A stretch of 64,000 bases of DNA from CALFMR01 sp035550595 (GTDB lineage Bacteria; Acidobacteriota; Vicinamibacteria; Vicinamibacterales; SCN-69-37). Shown piece by piece: positions 17,948-27,265 of this stretch; the first letter of the stretch is position 1; each line of letters begins with the position of its first letter. The notes below the pieces were generated by a model. It was not told the DNA's origin. It saw only the letters and a program-made list of their open reading frames with translations, and searched no databases. A program made the translations under genes and the position numbers. The stretch spans positions 62,001 to 126,000 of the forward strand of contig DASZOV010000065.1 in the NCBI GenBank assembly GCA_035550595.1, given 5' to 3'.

Positions 17948-19138
17948 CTAGCGCCCCCCTGCCTGACCGGATGCGGCCGCCGGTTCACCCGCGCCGCCGC
18001 CCTGCGCCGGCATCGGCGTCACTGGCGCGCCGTCGCCAATCTTCTGGATGCCGGAGACGATGAGCACGTCGCCCGCCTTCAGGCCCGACTCGAGCACGTA
18101 CGCGTTGCCGACGACGCGACCGAGCGTGACCGGCCGTTGGTGCGCGACCGTGCCGCCCTTGCCATTCGAGTCGGCTGCGAACACGAAGTACTGGCCGTTG
18201 ACGCGCGTCACGGCCGTGATCGGAATCGTCAGGCCCGGCGCGGAACTGAAGACGATCTGCGTCCGCACGTACTGATCGGTGCGGAAGCGGCCATCGGCGG
18301 CCAGCGGTGTCTTCACGAGCACGGTCTGTGTCGCGTCGTCAACCGCCGGCGCGATGAAGCTGATCCGCTCGGTCGCGAGCGTCGCGCCTGATTCGTCCAC
18401 GAGCCGCACGGGCAGCCCGATCTTCAGCCGCGGCGCCTGCTGCACCGGCACGTTGATGTAGACCTCGAGTCCGCCTGACGCGTCGATCGTCGTGAGCGGC
18501 GTCGTCTTCGTCACGCGATCGCCGACGCGCACGGGCACGTCGCCGACGATGCCTTCGGTCGGCGCCACGACGTGGTAGTAATCGAGCTCGGCCTGCTGCT
18601 GCGCGATCTGATCGTCGATCGACTTCAACTGCGCTTCGGCCGTCTTCTCCTGCGTCATGGCCTGCTCGTATTCCTGCTGGCTCATGGCGCCGACGTCGAG
18701 CAGACTCTTGGCGCGCTGCGCCTGCTGGCGCGCGAACGCGACGTTGGCGTCCTGCGCGGCGCGCTGCGACGTCAGGCTGGCGACGACCGCGCGCTGCGGC
18801 GCCGCGTCGATCTCGAAGAGCACGGCGCCCGGCGACACACGATCTCCGGACTTCGTGCGGATCGCGGTGATGATGCCTTCGGCCTGCGGCTGGATCGTCG
18901 TCGAGCGGCGCGAACGGACGATGCCGACGAACTCCGCGATGTCGTCAACCGGCGTCGGTGCGAGCGTGGCCACTTCGACAGGCAACGCCGGGGCGCCTCC
19001 CCCGGGCGGCCCACCAGCGGCCGGTTGCGAGGAACCGCAACCGGTAGCGAACGCAGCGAGCGCCGCGGACGCCAGGCACGCGGCAAAGGACAGACCTCGA
19101 CGTTGGACGGGCAGAGACAGAGATAGAGACAGAGCCAT
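17948..19138 (-). CDS. RND periplasmic adaptor (membrane fusion) lipoprotein
   Basis: About 396 residues from ATG 19138. A signal sequence ends in lipobox FATGC, followed by a linker, the barrel-sandwich half (VGIVRSRRSTTIQPQAEGII), an alpha-hairpin (about 100-170, Ala/Gln-rich), the returning lipoyl half (VVAPTEGIVGDVPVRVGD) and beta-barrel and proximal domains. It links pump to outer channel. A GTG at 19231 would add 31 residues before an otherwise normal signal peptide, so 19138 is preferred. First gene of the adaptor-pump-TolC-GT39-MerR run. Codons 2-8 lie in an AGAGAC-type repeat (19114-19136). Confidence 0.92.
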   Translation of the reverse strand: MALSLSLSLPVQRRGLSFAACLASAALAAFATGCGSSQPAAGGPPGGGAPALPVEVATLAPTPVDDIAEFVGIVRSRRSTTIQPQAEGIITAIRTKSGDRVSPGAVLFEIDAAPQRAVVASLTSQRAAQDANVAFARQQAQRAKSLLDVGAMSQQEYEQAMTQEKTAEAQLKSIDDQIAQQQAELDYYHVVAPTEGIVGDVPVRVGDRVTKTTPLTTIDASGGLEVYINVPVQQAPRLKIGLPVRLVDESGATLATERISFIAPAVDDATQTVLVKTPLAADGRFRTDQYVRTQIVFSSAPGLTIPITAVTRVNGQYFVFAADSNGKGGTVAHQRPVTLGRVVGNAYVLESGLKAGDVLIVSGIQKIGDGAPVTPMPAQGGGAGEPAAASGQAGGR

Positions 19139-19375
19139 AAGGGCGTGTGACCAATGTTTGAAAACAGGGGGAGCGAGGGTCTGTCGTGAGGAGCCGAGCG
19201 TCAGGACCGGCGGCAGGCGGCCGGACGACACACGACGACCAAGCGTCTCTTACCTTATATCAGAGCCCCAGGACCGCGGCGTGACATGACAGGCTGCCGC
19301 GGCAACATACCGATTAGTATGTCGAAGCACACCATCGAGTCAAGCGACGAATCGGGCCGGCCAGTGACCGGTCGC

Positions 19376-19381
19376 TATAAT
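19376..19381 (+). promoter_or_regulatory. -10 box TATAAT just before the ECF sigma gene
   Basis: A perfect TATAAT hexamer ends nine bases before GTG 19391. Transcription would start at or next to that codon, giving a leaderless or almost leaderless mRNA. No clear -35 box is seen. Confidence 0.4.
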
Positions 19382-19390
19382 CGCGGCGCC

Positions 19391-19918
19391 GTGGCCTCAC
19401 ACGAACGCGTGGACCGCATGATGGCCGACGTGTACGCCGAGCTCCGGCGCCTGGCCGGCCGCTACGTGCGACGCGAGCGCGCGCCGAGCGTCCAGGCCAC
19501 CGAGCTCGTCCACGAAGCCTATCTGCGACTCGCGCGCGACGCGCCCGTCCGCTGGGAGAATCGCGCGCACTTCATGGCGCTCGCCGCCATCTCGATGCGG
19601 CGGCTACTCGTCGAACGCGCGCGTGCGCGCGGCGCCGTCAAGCGCGGCGGCGCGCCGATCCAGGTGACGCTCGACGACCGACTGCTCGCCTCGGACGGCG
19701 GCGCGGTGCTGGACGTGGTGGCCGTCGATCGCGCGCTCACACGCCTCGCGGCGACGAACGGCGATCTCGCGCGGCTCGTCGAGCTGCGCGTCTTCGGTGG
19801 CTGGTCGATCGAAGAGACGGCCGACGCGCTCGGCATCTCCCCTGCCACGGTCAAGCGCCGCTGGACGATGGCCCGCGCGTGGCTCGTGCGCGAGCTGGAA
19901 GGACCTCCCGAACCGTGA
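19391..19918 (+). CDS. ECF-type RNA polymerase sigma factor (Sigma70_ECF family)
   Basis: About 175 residues. Region 2 is VDRMMADVYAELRRLAGRYVRRER...ATELVHEAYLRLA and region 4 is LVELRVFGGWSIEETADALGISPATVKRRWTMARAWL. This short ECF class without an anti-sigma gene is regularly coupled to Ser/Thr kinases in Acidobacteria and Planctomycetes. The stop overlaps the next gene (GTGA), a Ser/Thr kinase, which probably controls it. Earlier starts at 19319 and 19286 are possible; 19391 is chosen because a TATAAT box lies just upstream and no ribosome-binding site supports the others. Confidence 0.88.
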   Translation: MASHERVDRMMADVYAELRRLAGRYVRRERAPSVQATELVHEAYLRLARDAPVRWENRAHFMALAAISMRRLLVERARARGAVKRGGAPIQVTLDDRLLASDGGAVLDVVAVDRALTRLAATNGDLARLVELRVFGGWSIEETADALGISPATVKRRWTMARAWLVRELEGPPEP

Positions 19919-21489
19919 GCGACCGCGCGCCGCTCGACGCCGCTGGCTGGGCTCGCGTCTCGGCAGTCTTCCATCGCGCGCTCGCCGTGCCCGCCGCCGC
20001 TCGCGCGGCCGTCGTCGACGAGGCCTGCGGCGGCGACGAGCGCATTGCCGCCGAAGTCACGTCGCTCCTCGGCGCGCACGATCGCGCGGCCGGTTCGCTG
20101 GACAGTGCGTCACCGGTCGTCGCACGCGCGATGGCTGGCACGGTCACGTCGTCCACCATGCCCGCGCTCACGGCTGGCGATCGTGTCGGTCCGTATCGCA
20201 TCGACCGAGTGCTCGGTACAGGGGGCATGGGCATCGTCTATCTCGCCGAAGACACGAGGCTCGGACGGCTGGTCGCGCTCAAGGCGCTGCCGGACCAGGC
20301 CACCGATGACGATACGCGCCGGGCGCGTTTGCGCCGCGAAGCACGCGCGGCTGCGTCACTCGTCCACCCGGGCATCGCAACGGTCTATTCGCTCGACGAG
20401 ATCGACGGCCGCGTGTTCATCGCCGCCGAATATCTCGCCGGCGGCACGCTGCGTGACGAACTGGCGAACGGCCCGCTCCCGATCGCCCGCGCGCTCGACA
20501 CGGCGATCGGCTTGGCCGACGCGCTCGACGCCGCGCATCGCCAGGGCGTGGTCCATCGCGACGTGAAACCCGAGAACGTCATGCGCGATGCCGCCGGCGC
20601 GACGCGCATCGTCGACTTCGGCCTGGCGCGCGTGGCCGATGCCACCGGACGCGCAGCCGCGCCCACGCTCGGCGACGCCGCGTTCGGCACGCCCGCATAT
20701 ATGGCCCCCGAACAAATCCGGGCCGAGCCGACCGACGCGCGCACTGACATCTTCGCGGCCGGTGTGGTGCTCTTCGAGCTCGTGACGGGACGAACGCCTT
20801 TTTCCGGCGCCGACGCCGCGGCAACGATGGCGAGCATCCTCGAGCGAGAACCGATCCGCCTGCGCGATGCGGCACCGGCCGCGTTGCCTGCCCCGGTCGT
20901 CGACGCGTTCGATCGCCTGGTCTCAGCGTGCCTGCAGAAGGCGCCGGCCGATCGGCTGTCGTCGGCGGCCGAAATGGCCGACGGACTTCGCCGCGTTCGG
21001 GCCGCGCTCGACTCCGGCGACACGCGTGCGCTGGATCGCATCGCCCCCGCGCCTCCGCCATCCGCGACCGAAGCCGAGGCACGTTGGTGGTGGCAGTTCC
21101 ATCAGGCGGCCGCGGCCATCATCTATCTCCTCCTGCTCTTCCTCATATGGCGCGCGGCCCCGAGCATTGGACCGCGGCTCGGTCTGCCATTGGCCGTCGC
21201 GGCGGTTGTCGCCGCGATCGTCGCCAGCGCGCTTCGCTTGCACCTGTGGTTTGCAGCCCGCCTCTATCCCGCGGAATGGCCGGCGCAGCACTCGCGCGCA
21301 GGCGCGTGGATTCGCGTGGCGGACGTCGTCTTCACGCTGACGCTCAGCGCCGCCGGCGTGCTGGCGATGATGTCCGGTGCAGCCGGACTGGGCGTGTTGC
21401 TCCTCGCCGCGGCGGCCGCCGTACTCGTGTCGTTCGCGATCATCGAGCCGGCGACGACGCGCGCGGCCTTCGTCAATCGGTCGCGCTAG
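19915..21489 (+). CDS. Membrane-bound Ser/Thr protein kinase
   Basis: GTG 19915 overlaps the sigma-factor stop. 524 residues. The kinase domain spans about 90-355: glycine loop LGTGGMGIVYLAED, VALKAL lysine, catalytic VVHRDVKPENVM, DFGLAR, and APE as YMAPEQI. A region before the kinase (about 1-75, WARVSAVFHRALAVPAAARAA) is the small conserved leader of this kinase group. The C-terminus has four hydrophobic helices (about 405-520) instead of a sensor domain. It probably phosphorylates or tunes the co-transcribed ECF sigma factor; signal unknown. Confidence 0.92.
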   Translation: MSDRAPLDAAGWARVSAVFHRALAVPAAARAAVVDEACGGDERIAAEVTSLLGAHDRAAGSLDSASPVVARAMAGTVTSSTMPALTAGDRVGPYRIDRVLGTGGMGIVYLAEDTRLGRLVALKALPDQATDDDTRRARLRREARAAASLVHPGIATVYSLDEIDGRVFIAAEYLAGGTLRDELANGPLPIARALDTAIGLADALDAAHRQGVVHRDVKPENVMRDAAGATRIVDFGLARVADATGRAAAPTLGDAAFGTPAYMAPEQIRAEPTDARTDIFAAGVVLFELVTGRTPFSGADAAATMASILEREPIRLRDAAPAALPAPVVDAFDRLVSACLQKAPADRLSSAAEMADGLRRVRAALDSGDTRALDRIAPAPPPSATEAEARWWWQFHQAAAAIIYLLLLFLIWRAAPSIGPRLGLPLAVAAVVAAIVASALRLHLWFAARLYPAEWPAQHSRAGAWIRVADVVFTLTLSAAGVLAMMSGAAGLGVLLLAAAAAVLVSFAIIEPATTRAAFVNRSR

Positions 21490-21528
21490 CCGGATCGTTC
21501 GCGCGCGCGATGGGGCGCGGCACATTGT

Positions 21529-21534
21529 TATGAT
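21529..21534 (+). promoter_or_regulatory. -10 box TATGAT before the amidase gene
   Basis: TATGAT lies 6 bases before a possible TTG start (21541) and 15 before ATG 21550, so the transcript would have almost no leader. Inferred from the hexamer alone. Confidence 0.3.
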
Positions 21535-21549
21535 GAGCCGTTGCGTGAG

Positions 21550-23106
21550 ATGCGCGTCCCGGTCGCCGGGCCCCGTCGGATCCTCTGGTGGACGATTGCC
21601 GTCCTGATGGCGTGCCTGCTGGCCAGTCCGCGCTCGCAGGCGCAGCCGGCGGCTTACACGTTGTACACGACGGCGGGCCCACACCCGCTGCCCTTCCGTA
21701 CGAGCAACAACGTCGATTTCGTATCGCTTCGGGCGCTCACGCCGATCTTCGGACTCAGCGTCGCCGAAGATGCGCTCGCTGGTGGTCTCACGGTTCAGGC
21801 GCGCGGGCAGACGATCCTGCTCATTCCGGGACAGACGTTCGTCTCGCTCGGCGGCGGACGCATCGTTTCGCTGCCCGCCGCGGTCCGGCGCGATCGGGGC
21901 GACTGGGAAGTGCCCGTGGACTTCATCCGTGTGGCACTCGGGCCCACGATCGGCGCGCCGGTCGAGGTGCGGCGCGCGTCGCATCTCATCCTCGTCGGCG
22001 ACGTCCGGCTGCCGCACGTGAGCGGCCGCTTCGATCGCGAGGCAACCGGCGGACGGCTGACGCTCGACATCGCGCCGCCCGCACCGCACCGCGTCACGCG
22101 TGCCGGCAATCAGCTCACCGTGCGCTTCGATGCGGTGGCGCTCGACTACGCGCCGGTCAGTGGACTCGCGCCCGAGCTCGTCGCAGCCATTCATACGACG
22201 GGGCCGTCGCTCGTCATCGATCTGGGCCCGTCGGCCGCGACGTTTCGTGCCGACGACAGCGATCCGGCGCACGTCGTCATCGACTTCCTACCGCCTGGCG
22301 CGCCACCACCGGCGCCTGCCGTACCGGCGACGCCCGCTACGCCACCGGCGAACGGCGCGCCGTCCACGACGCCCGAGCCGCCTGTTGTCGACACGACGCC
22401 CGCAGGAACGATCCGCACGATCGTGATCGACCCGGGCCATGGCGGCGATGACGCCGGCGCACGCGGCGTGGGGGGGACGACGGAGAAGGATCTCGTCCTG
22501 ACGCTCGCGCGCAAGCTGCAGGCGACGATTGAAGGACGCATCGGATTGCGCGTCGTCCTGACGCGGTCGTCGGACGAGAACGTCCCGCTCGATCGGCGCA
22601 CGGCGATCGCGAACAACAACAAGGCGGATCTCTTCATCGGCCTGCACGCCGACGCGTCGCTCGAGCCGAAGGTGAACGGCGCGCAAGTGCTGTCGCTCGC
22701 GCTCGATACCTACAACACGCGCGCCGCGATGGCCGCGACGAGCGATCTCCCCGTGCCGGTCGTGGGCGGTGGCAGCCGCTCGATCGACGTCGTGCCGTGG
22801 GATCTCGCGCAGATTCCGTACGCGAATCAATCCGCTGTGCTCGCCGCCGCGGTCGCGCGGCACCTGTCCGAACACGGCGTGCCGCTCTTCGCGCGGCCGA
22901 CCGCGCGTCTGCCGCTGCGATCGCTCGTCGCCGCGAACATGCCGGCGGTGCTCATCGAAGTCGGCTTCCTGACGAACGCCGACGACGAGCACGCGCTCGC
23001 GAGTGACGCGCGGCAGAACGCCATCGTCGACGCGATCCTCGATGCAATTGCCGACGCGCGTCGCGGCGCGCTCACGGCGCCGGCAGGAGCAGGGGCCACG
23101 CAATGA
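21550..23106 (+). CDS. N-acetylmuramoyl-L-alanine amidase (Amidase_3)
   Basis: About 518 residues. A signal anchor (RRILWWTIAVLMACLLASP) is followed by a copper-amine-oxidase-like/AMIN-type beta region (about 35-250), a Pro/Ala linker and the amidase domain (about 285-510). Zinc ligands and catalytic Glu are visible in IDPGHGGDDAG, TTEKDL, LFIGLHADAS and VLIEVGFLTN. It cuts the amide bond between MurNAc and the stem peptide in the periplasm, usually for cell separation. TTG 21541 is an alternative start. Overlaps the next gene by ATGA. Confidence 0.92.
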   Translation: MRVPVAGPRRILWWTIAVLMACLLASPRSQAQPAAYTLYTTAGPHPLPFRTSNNVDFVSLRALTPIFGLSVAEDALAGGLTVQARGQTILLIPGQTFVSLGGGRIVSLPAAVRRDRGDWEVPVDFIRVALGPTIGAPVEVRRASHLILVGDVRLPHVSGRFDREATGGRLTLDIAPPAPHRVTRAGNQLTVRFDAVALDYAPVSGLAPELVAAIHTTGPSLVIDLGPSAATFRADDSDPAHVVIDFLPPGAPPPAPAVPATPATPPANGAPSTTPEPPVVDTTPAGTIRTIVIDPGHGGDDAGARGVGGTTEKDLVLTLARKLQATIEGRIGLRVVLTRSSDENVPLDRRTAIANNNKADLFIGLHADASLEPKVNGAQVLSLALDTYNTRAAMAATSDLPVPVVGGGSRSIDVVPWDLAQIPYANQSAVLAAAVARHLSEHGVPLFARPTARLPLRSLVAANMPAVLIEVGFLTNADDEHALASDARQNAIVDAILDAIADARRGALTAPAGAGATQ

Positions 23107-23732
23107 TCAACGACGACGTGCCCTCCGGATCGGGCGGCGTGCCCAGCCTGTTCTCGCGGCGCCAAGTATGGATTGGCATCGCCGCGGGCGCCGTGCTGCT
23201 CATCGCCGGCATCTGGTTCGTGTCCTCGCGGCTCAACCGCCTGCTCGGCACGCCCGGCAGCGGCTCCGGCACACCAGCCGCAACGGCAACGCCCGGCGAA
23301 TCACGCAAGATCAACGCGACGCTGTTCTACGTCTCGAGCGACGGCACGAGCTTGACGCCTGTCAGCCAGGACGTCGCGTACGGCGCGACGCCCGCCGAGC
23401 AGGTGCAGCACATCGTCGAAGCGCAGGTGCAGACGCCGCCGGCCGGACAACGGTCCACGATCCCTGCTGGCACGACGGTGAACGCCGTCTTCGTGACGAA
23501 GGAGGGCGACGCGTACGTCGACCTCGGCGGCACGATCGTCAGCGGCCAGACCGGCGGATCGCTCGACGAAGCCCTGACCGTCTACGCCATCGTCAACGCC
23601 GTCACCGTGAACGTGCCGAACGTGGCGGCCGTGCAGATTCTCGTGAACGGCAAACAGGTGGAGACGCTCGTCGGCCACCTCGATCTTCGATACCCGCTGC
23701 CCAAAGCCCCGACCTGGGTCAAGAAAGGATGA
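23103..23732 (+). CDS. Membrane-anchored GerMN domain protein
   Basis: 209 residues. One N-terminal helix (VWIGIAAGAVLLIAGIWFVS, about 22-41), a Gly/Ser/Thr linker, then a GerMN domain (about 70-195; INATLFYVSSDG, AVFVTKEGDAYVDLG, LTVYAIVNAVT, VQILVNGKQVETLVGHLDL). GerMN domains occur in spore germination and cell-wall proteins and, in non-sporulators, next to amidases as here. It overlaps the amidase gene, so a shared role in peptidoglycan remodelling is likely. Located on the outer face of the inner membrane. Confidence 0.88.
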   Translation: MINDDVPSGSGGVPSLFSRRQVWIGIAAGAVLLIAGIWFVSSRLNRLLGTPGSGSGTPAATATPGESRKINATLFYVSSDGTSLTPVSQDVAYGATPAEQVQHIVEAQVQTPPAGQRSTIPAGTTVNAVFVTKEGDAYVDLGGTIVSGQTGGSLDEALTVYAIVNAVTVNVPNVAAVQILVNGKQVETLVGHLDLRYPLPKAPTWVKKG

Positions 23733-23742
23733 GTTCGATCGC

Positions 23743-24474
23743 ATGACTCGAATCGATGGCCGACTGGCCGACGCAGTGCGCGAGACGCGCCTCACTCCGG
23801 GCGTGTCCGTGCACGCCGAAGGCTCGGTGCTGATCGAGGTCGGCCGCACGCGTGTGTTGTGTACGGCGTCGATTGAAGAGCGCGTGCCGCCGTTCCTGCG
23901 CGGTGCGGGCAAGGGCTGGATCACGGCCGAATACGGCATGCTGCCGCGCGCGACGACGACGCGCATGACGCGCGAGTCGACGGCGGGCAAGGTCGGCGGC
24001 CGCACGCAGGAGATTCAGCGACTCATCGGCCGGTCATTGCGTTCGGTCGTGACGATGACGGAGCTCGGCGAGCGGACGATCTGGATCGACTGCGACGTCC
24101 TGCAAGCGGATGGCGGCACGCGGACGGCGTCGATCACGGGCGGGTTCGTCGCGCTCGTCCTCGCGCTCGAACGCCTGCGCGAACAGGCCGTGCTGCCGCG
24201 CATCCCTGTGACCGACTACGTCGCGGCCACGAGCGTCGGCGTGGTCGCGGGCACACCGCTCCTGGATCTCGCCTACGAGGAAGATTCGCGCGCCGACGTC
24301 GACATGAACGTCGTCAAGACGTCGGGTGGCAAGTTCATCGAGATCCAGGGCACGGCCGAAGCGCAGCCGTTCGATCGCACCGAGCTCGACGCGCTCCTCG
24401 CGCTCGCGGACGTGGGCTTGCGCACGCTGTTCGACAAGCAGCGCGAAGTCGTTGGGAAGATTTTGAAGTACTGA
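23743..24474 (+). CDS. rph: Ribonuclease PH
   Basis: 243 residues, full length. GSVLIEVGRTRVLCTASIEERVP, GKGWITAEYGMLPRAT and GKVGGRTQEIQRLIGRSLR (phosphate-binding and active-site region) are diagnostic, followed by DCDVLQADGGTRTASI and YEEDSRADVDMNVV. It trims tRNA 3' ends phosphorolytically, in the cytoplasm, as a hexamer. It starts 10 bases after the GerMN gene and converges with the metalloprotease gene. rdgB, its usual neighbour, lies beyond that gene. Confidence 0.97.
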   Translation: MTRIDGRLADAVRETRLTPGVSVHAEGSVLIEVGRTRVLCTASIEERVPPFLRGAGKGWITAEYGMLPRATTTRMTRESTAGKVGGRTQEIQRLIGRSLRSVVTMTELGERTIWIDCDVLQADGGTRTASITGGFVALVLALERLREQAVLPRIPVTDYVAATSVGVVAGTPLLDLAYEEDSRADVDMNVVKTSGGKFIEIQGTAEAQPFDRTELDALLALADVGLRTLFDKQREVVGKILKY

Positions 24475-24490
24475 CGACGCGCCGGTCTCC

Positions 24491-27172
24491 TTACTTCACT
24501 GTCAGATCCACCCAACACCCATCAGGCGCTTGCAGGAACGGATCGTTGTCGAAATCGTAGCCGTCGGCAGTTGTTGACGACGTGTCGGCGCTCGCGACCG
24601 AGTCGTCGTCCGCAGGTCCGGCGCCGCGTCCAAGCGTTGGGCGCGTGCGCATCGCGCGCGGATCGAGGATGGCGGCGATCTCGTCGCGTGCGTCCTGCAG
24701 GTGACGCCGCGTGGCCGTGTCGGTGACCGACGGCAGCGCGCGGCGAATCTGCACGTCCACGGCGCGCAGCTCGCCTTTGAGGATCGCGCGCACTTCGTCG
24801 CTCGGCACGACGCGGCCGTGCAGGCGATTGTCGATCGTCGCAAGATACGCGCGCTGCACGTTGCGCCGGTAGATGTCGACGGGCTTGGCCGGCGTCCGCA
24901 GTTCGTGCCAGATGCCGTCGCGGAGGTCCGCGAGATACTGCACTGGCGTGTACGCGGTGGGATCCATCGCGGCCTGCTCCACCATCCGATCGAGGCGCGA
25001 CGGTTGCAGCATCGCATTGAGCAGCGAGAGCTGCGCGCGGTGCAGACGGCTGACGACACCTGACGGCTCGATGCGGCGCAGCAGATCCGGGTTGATCAGG
25101 AACGCGGGCGTCTCGAGCGCGTTCTGCAGGAGGAACTGCGCGGCCATCGACTGCCGTGTCTTCGGCACTGGCGTGAACCGCAGCCCGTCCTGCCCACCAT
25201 AGAGCTCCTTCGAGTCGACGCCACCGATGACGTTGGCGACGTGGCCCATCTCGACGCGCCACTGAGCGACGAGCCGACTATAGGCCTCGCCGAGATCCTC
25301 GTACGACACGCCGTCGCGCGTCGTCGCCGGAATCAGCATGTCGGCAACCTTGCGAAGATTCCGTAGGCCGAGCGCGGTGGCTGACGTCGCGTCGATGTCG
25401 CCGACCGCCTCGGTTTCCTCGCCGGGATCGGCGCCGAACGAGTTGGCCGTCGTGAATCGCAGGTACGGCTTCGCGTCCTGCTCGCGCGCCCACTTGTCGA
25501 GCGTCGGCTTCTCGGCGTCCGGCGTCTTCGCGTCGGGCAGCGGCGTGTAGCCCCACTTCGTGGCGAACACGTCGGCCGGACCGACCTTCGGAATGAGATC
25601 GTCGGGTGCGATGCCGTCTTCGGGCTGCGCGACGTAGTTGAAGCGCGCGTAGTCCATGATCGACGGCGTGTGCCCGTTCGTCTTCACCCAGTCCTTGTCG
25701 CGAATCTCCGCGATCGAATAGAGCGAGCTCGCCTTCATGTTGTGCTGGAAGCCGAGTGTGTGGCCGACCTCGTGCGCGACGATGAACTCGAGCAGCCGGC
25801 CGACGAGATCGTCGGGCAACGGCAGCGTTCGCGTGCGCGGATCGAGCGGGCCCACCTGCGTGAAGTACCACATCGTCGCCAGGTGCTGGACGTTGTGGTA
25901 AAGCTGGACGTCGCCGTCGAGGATCTCGCCGCTGCGCGGATCGTGCACGTTCGGTCCCGACGCGTTCTCCGTCGTCGACGGGAGCCAGCGGATGACGGAG
26001 TAGCGCACGTCCTCCGGATCCCAATCCGGATCCTCCGATTCGCTCGGCGCGTCCTTCGCGACGATGGCGTGCGTGAAGCCGGCGGCTTCGAACGCCGGCG
26101 CCCAGTCCTCCACACCTATCTTGATCCACGGCACGAGCTCGGCTGGCGTCGCCGGATCGATGTAGTAAACGATGGGCGTCACCGGATCGGACAGAGCCGC
26201 GTGCGGATCCTTCTTCTCGAGGCGACGCCGCAGGATGTAGCTGCGCGATACGGCCTTGTGCTCCGTGCGGCCGTAGTCGTACGTCGACGTCGAGAAATAT
26301 CCGACCCGGTCGTCGAAGAGCCGCGGCTGCATCGGCGTCTCGGGCAGCTTCACCATGCTCGAGAAGACGACCACCGTGCCGCCGCTCGCGCCGAGCAGGC
26401 CACGCCCGCGCCCTTCGCCGCGGCCCGGCGTAATCGTCTGCGTGACTTCCGCGTTGATGTTCTGCGGAAACGACACGACCTTGTCGATGAACGTGCGCGA
26501 CGGATCCACGCCTGATCCGCCGAGCAGCCGCTCGGGCGACAGCTCGGGCACGCCGCGCGTCAGCAGCGACGTGACGTCGATGACGACGCTGCCGATCGGG
26601 CTGATGGCGGCAATGGGAAACGAGCGGACGATCGTCGGCGTGTTCGCGTCGGCCACGGCGCGCGCGATCGGCGTGGACGGATCCGCCGTGATGTCGAAGC
26701 GGACGATCTCGAGGTACACGCGATCGCCGCGCCGCACCCAGCGCACGACGCGGTCGTCGACGGCCTGACCGCCGTAGCCGGCGCCGAGCGTTGTCCGCTT
26801 GAGCTTCGTGGACCAGAGGTAGTCCTTGCCGAATTCGCCGGTCGGGATCTCGTAGTAGATCGTGTCGCGGATCCGGTGCACCTTGAAGATGCCGTCGTCG
26901 GTCCGTGCGTCGGACGTGATGACCTGCGTGTACGGCCGCGGCCCGCCCCGTCCCCGGCCGGCGAACGGCGTGGGCGACGGCAGATCCGATGTGTCATCGC
27001 GATCGAGCGGGTCCGTCTGCTGTGCGGCGATGGGATCGTCAGGCGTGACGACGGCCTGTGAAGCCGACGCACGCGGCGCATGCTGACCTGCGGCGGTTGC
27101 GGTGACGACGAGTGCGGCTGCGCTGGCCGCTCCGAGCATTCCGATCTTGATCGCGCGGCTCGGCTTCATCAC
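24491..27172 (-). CDS. Large zinc-dependent metalloprotease (DUF5117/DUF4953-type)
   Basis: 893 residues with a signal sequence near MLGAASAAALVVTATAAGQ. The zinc motif HEVGHTLGFQHN puts ligands at H467, H471 and H477 and the catalytic Glu at 468, followed by the Met-turn-like SIMDYARFNYV. Regions before it (VHRIRDTIYYEIPTGEFGKDYLW) match the DUF5117 part and the C-terminal about 300 residues are the helical end of the same family, common in Acidobacteria and Bacteroidetes. Probably a secreted or periplasmic gluzincin/metzincin-type peptidase; substrate unknown. It lies between rph and rdgB on the opposite strand. Confidence 0.88.
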   Translation of the reverse strand: MMKPSRAIKIGMLGAASAAALVVTATAAGQHAPRASASQAVVTPDDPIAAQQTDPLDRDDTSDLPSPTPFAGRGRGGPRPYTQVITSDARTDDGIFKVHRIRDTIYYEIPTGEFGKDYLWSTKLKRTTLGAGYGGQAVDDRVVRWVRRGDRVYLEIVRFDITADPSTPIARAVADANTPTIVRSFPIAAISPIGSVVIDVTSLLTRGVPELSPERLLGGSGVDPSRTFIDKVVSFPQNINAEVTQTITPGRGEGRGRGLLGASGGTVVVFSSMVKLPETPMQPRLFDDRVGYFSTSTYDYGRTEHKAVSRSYILRRRLEKKDPHAALSDPVTPIVYYIDPATPAELVPWIKIGVEDWAPAFEAAGFTHAIVAKDAPSESEDPDWDPEDVRYSVIRWLPSTTENASGPNVHDPRSGEILDGDVQLYHNVQHLATMWYFTQVGPLDPRTRTLPLPDDLVGRLLEFIVAHEVGHTLGFQHNMKASSLYSIAEIRDKDWVKTNGHTPSIMDYARFNYVAQPEDGIAPDDLIPKVGPADVFATKWGYTPLPDAKTPDAEKPTLDKWAREQDAKPYLRFTTANSFGADPGEETEAVGDIDATSATALGLRNLRKVADMLIPATTRDGVSYEDLGEAYSRLVAQWRVEMGHVANVIGGVDSKELYGGQDGLRFTPVPKTRQSMAAQFLLQNALETPAFLINPDLLRRIEPSGVVSRLHRAQLSLLNAMLQPSRLDRMVEQAAMDPTAYTPVQYLADLRDGIWHELRTPAKPVDIYRRNVQRAYLATIDNRLHGRVVPSDEVRAILKGELRAVDVQIRRALPSVTDTATRRHLQDARDEIAAILDPRAMRTRPTLGRGAGPADDDSVASADTSSTTADGYDFDNDPFLQAPDGCWVDLTVK

Positions 27173-27265
27173 GCCACTCCTTGCGCTGATGGCGACCGAA
27201 GGCCGCCATTATACTGAGGTGCTGCCGCGGACTCGCCGTGGCGGTCCGCTCGATTTCGCCGCCTG

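Noticed and set aside
14486..18391. A 1301-codon plus-strand open frame
   Set aside because: It lies fully antisense to the TolC and RND genes, is Arg/Asp/His-rich without domains and is the usual shadow frame of high-GC genes. The same holds for the long minus-strand frames at 37297-39402 and 2753-4576.
19114..19136. AGAGAC-type tandem repeat at the start of the adaptor gene as a phase-variation switch
   Set aside because: The unit is six bases, so gain or loss keeps the frame. Only small N-terminal length changes would follow, and the repeat is short and imperfect.
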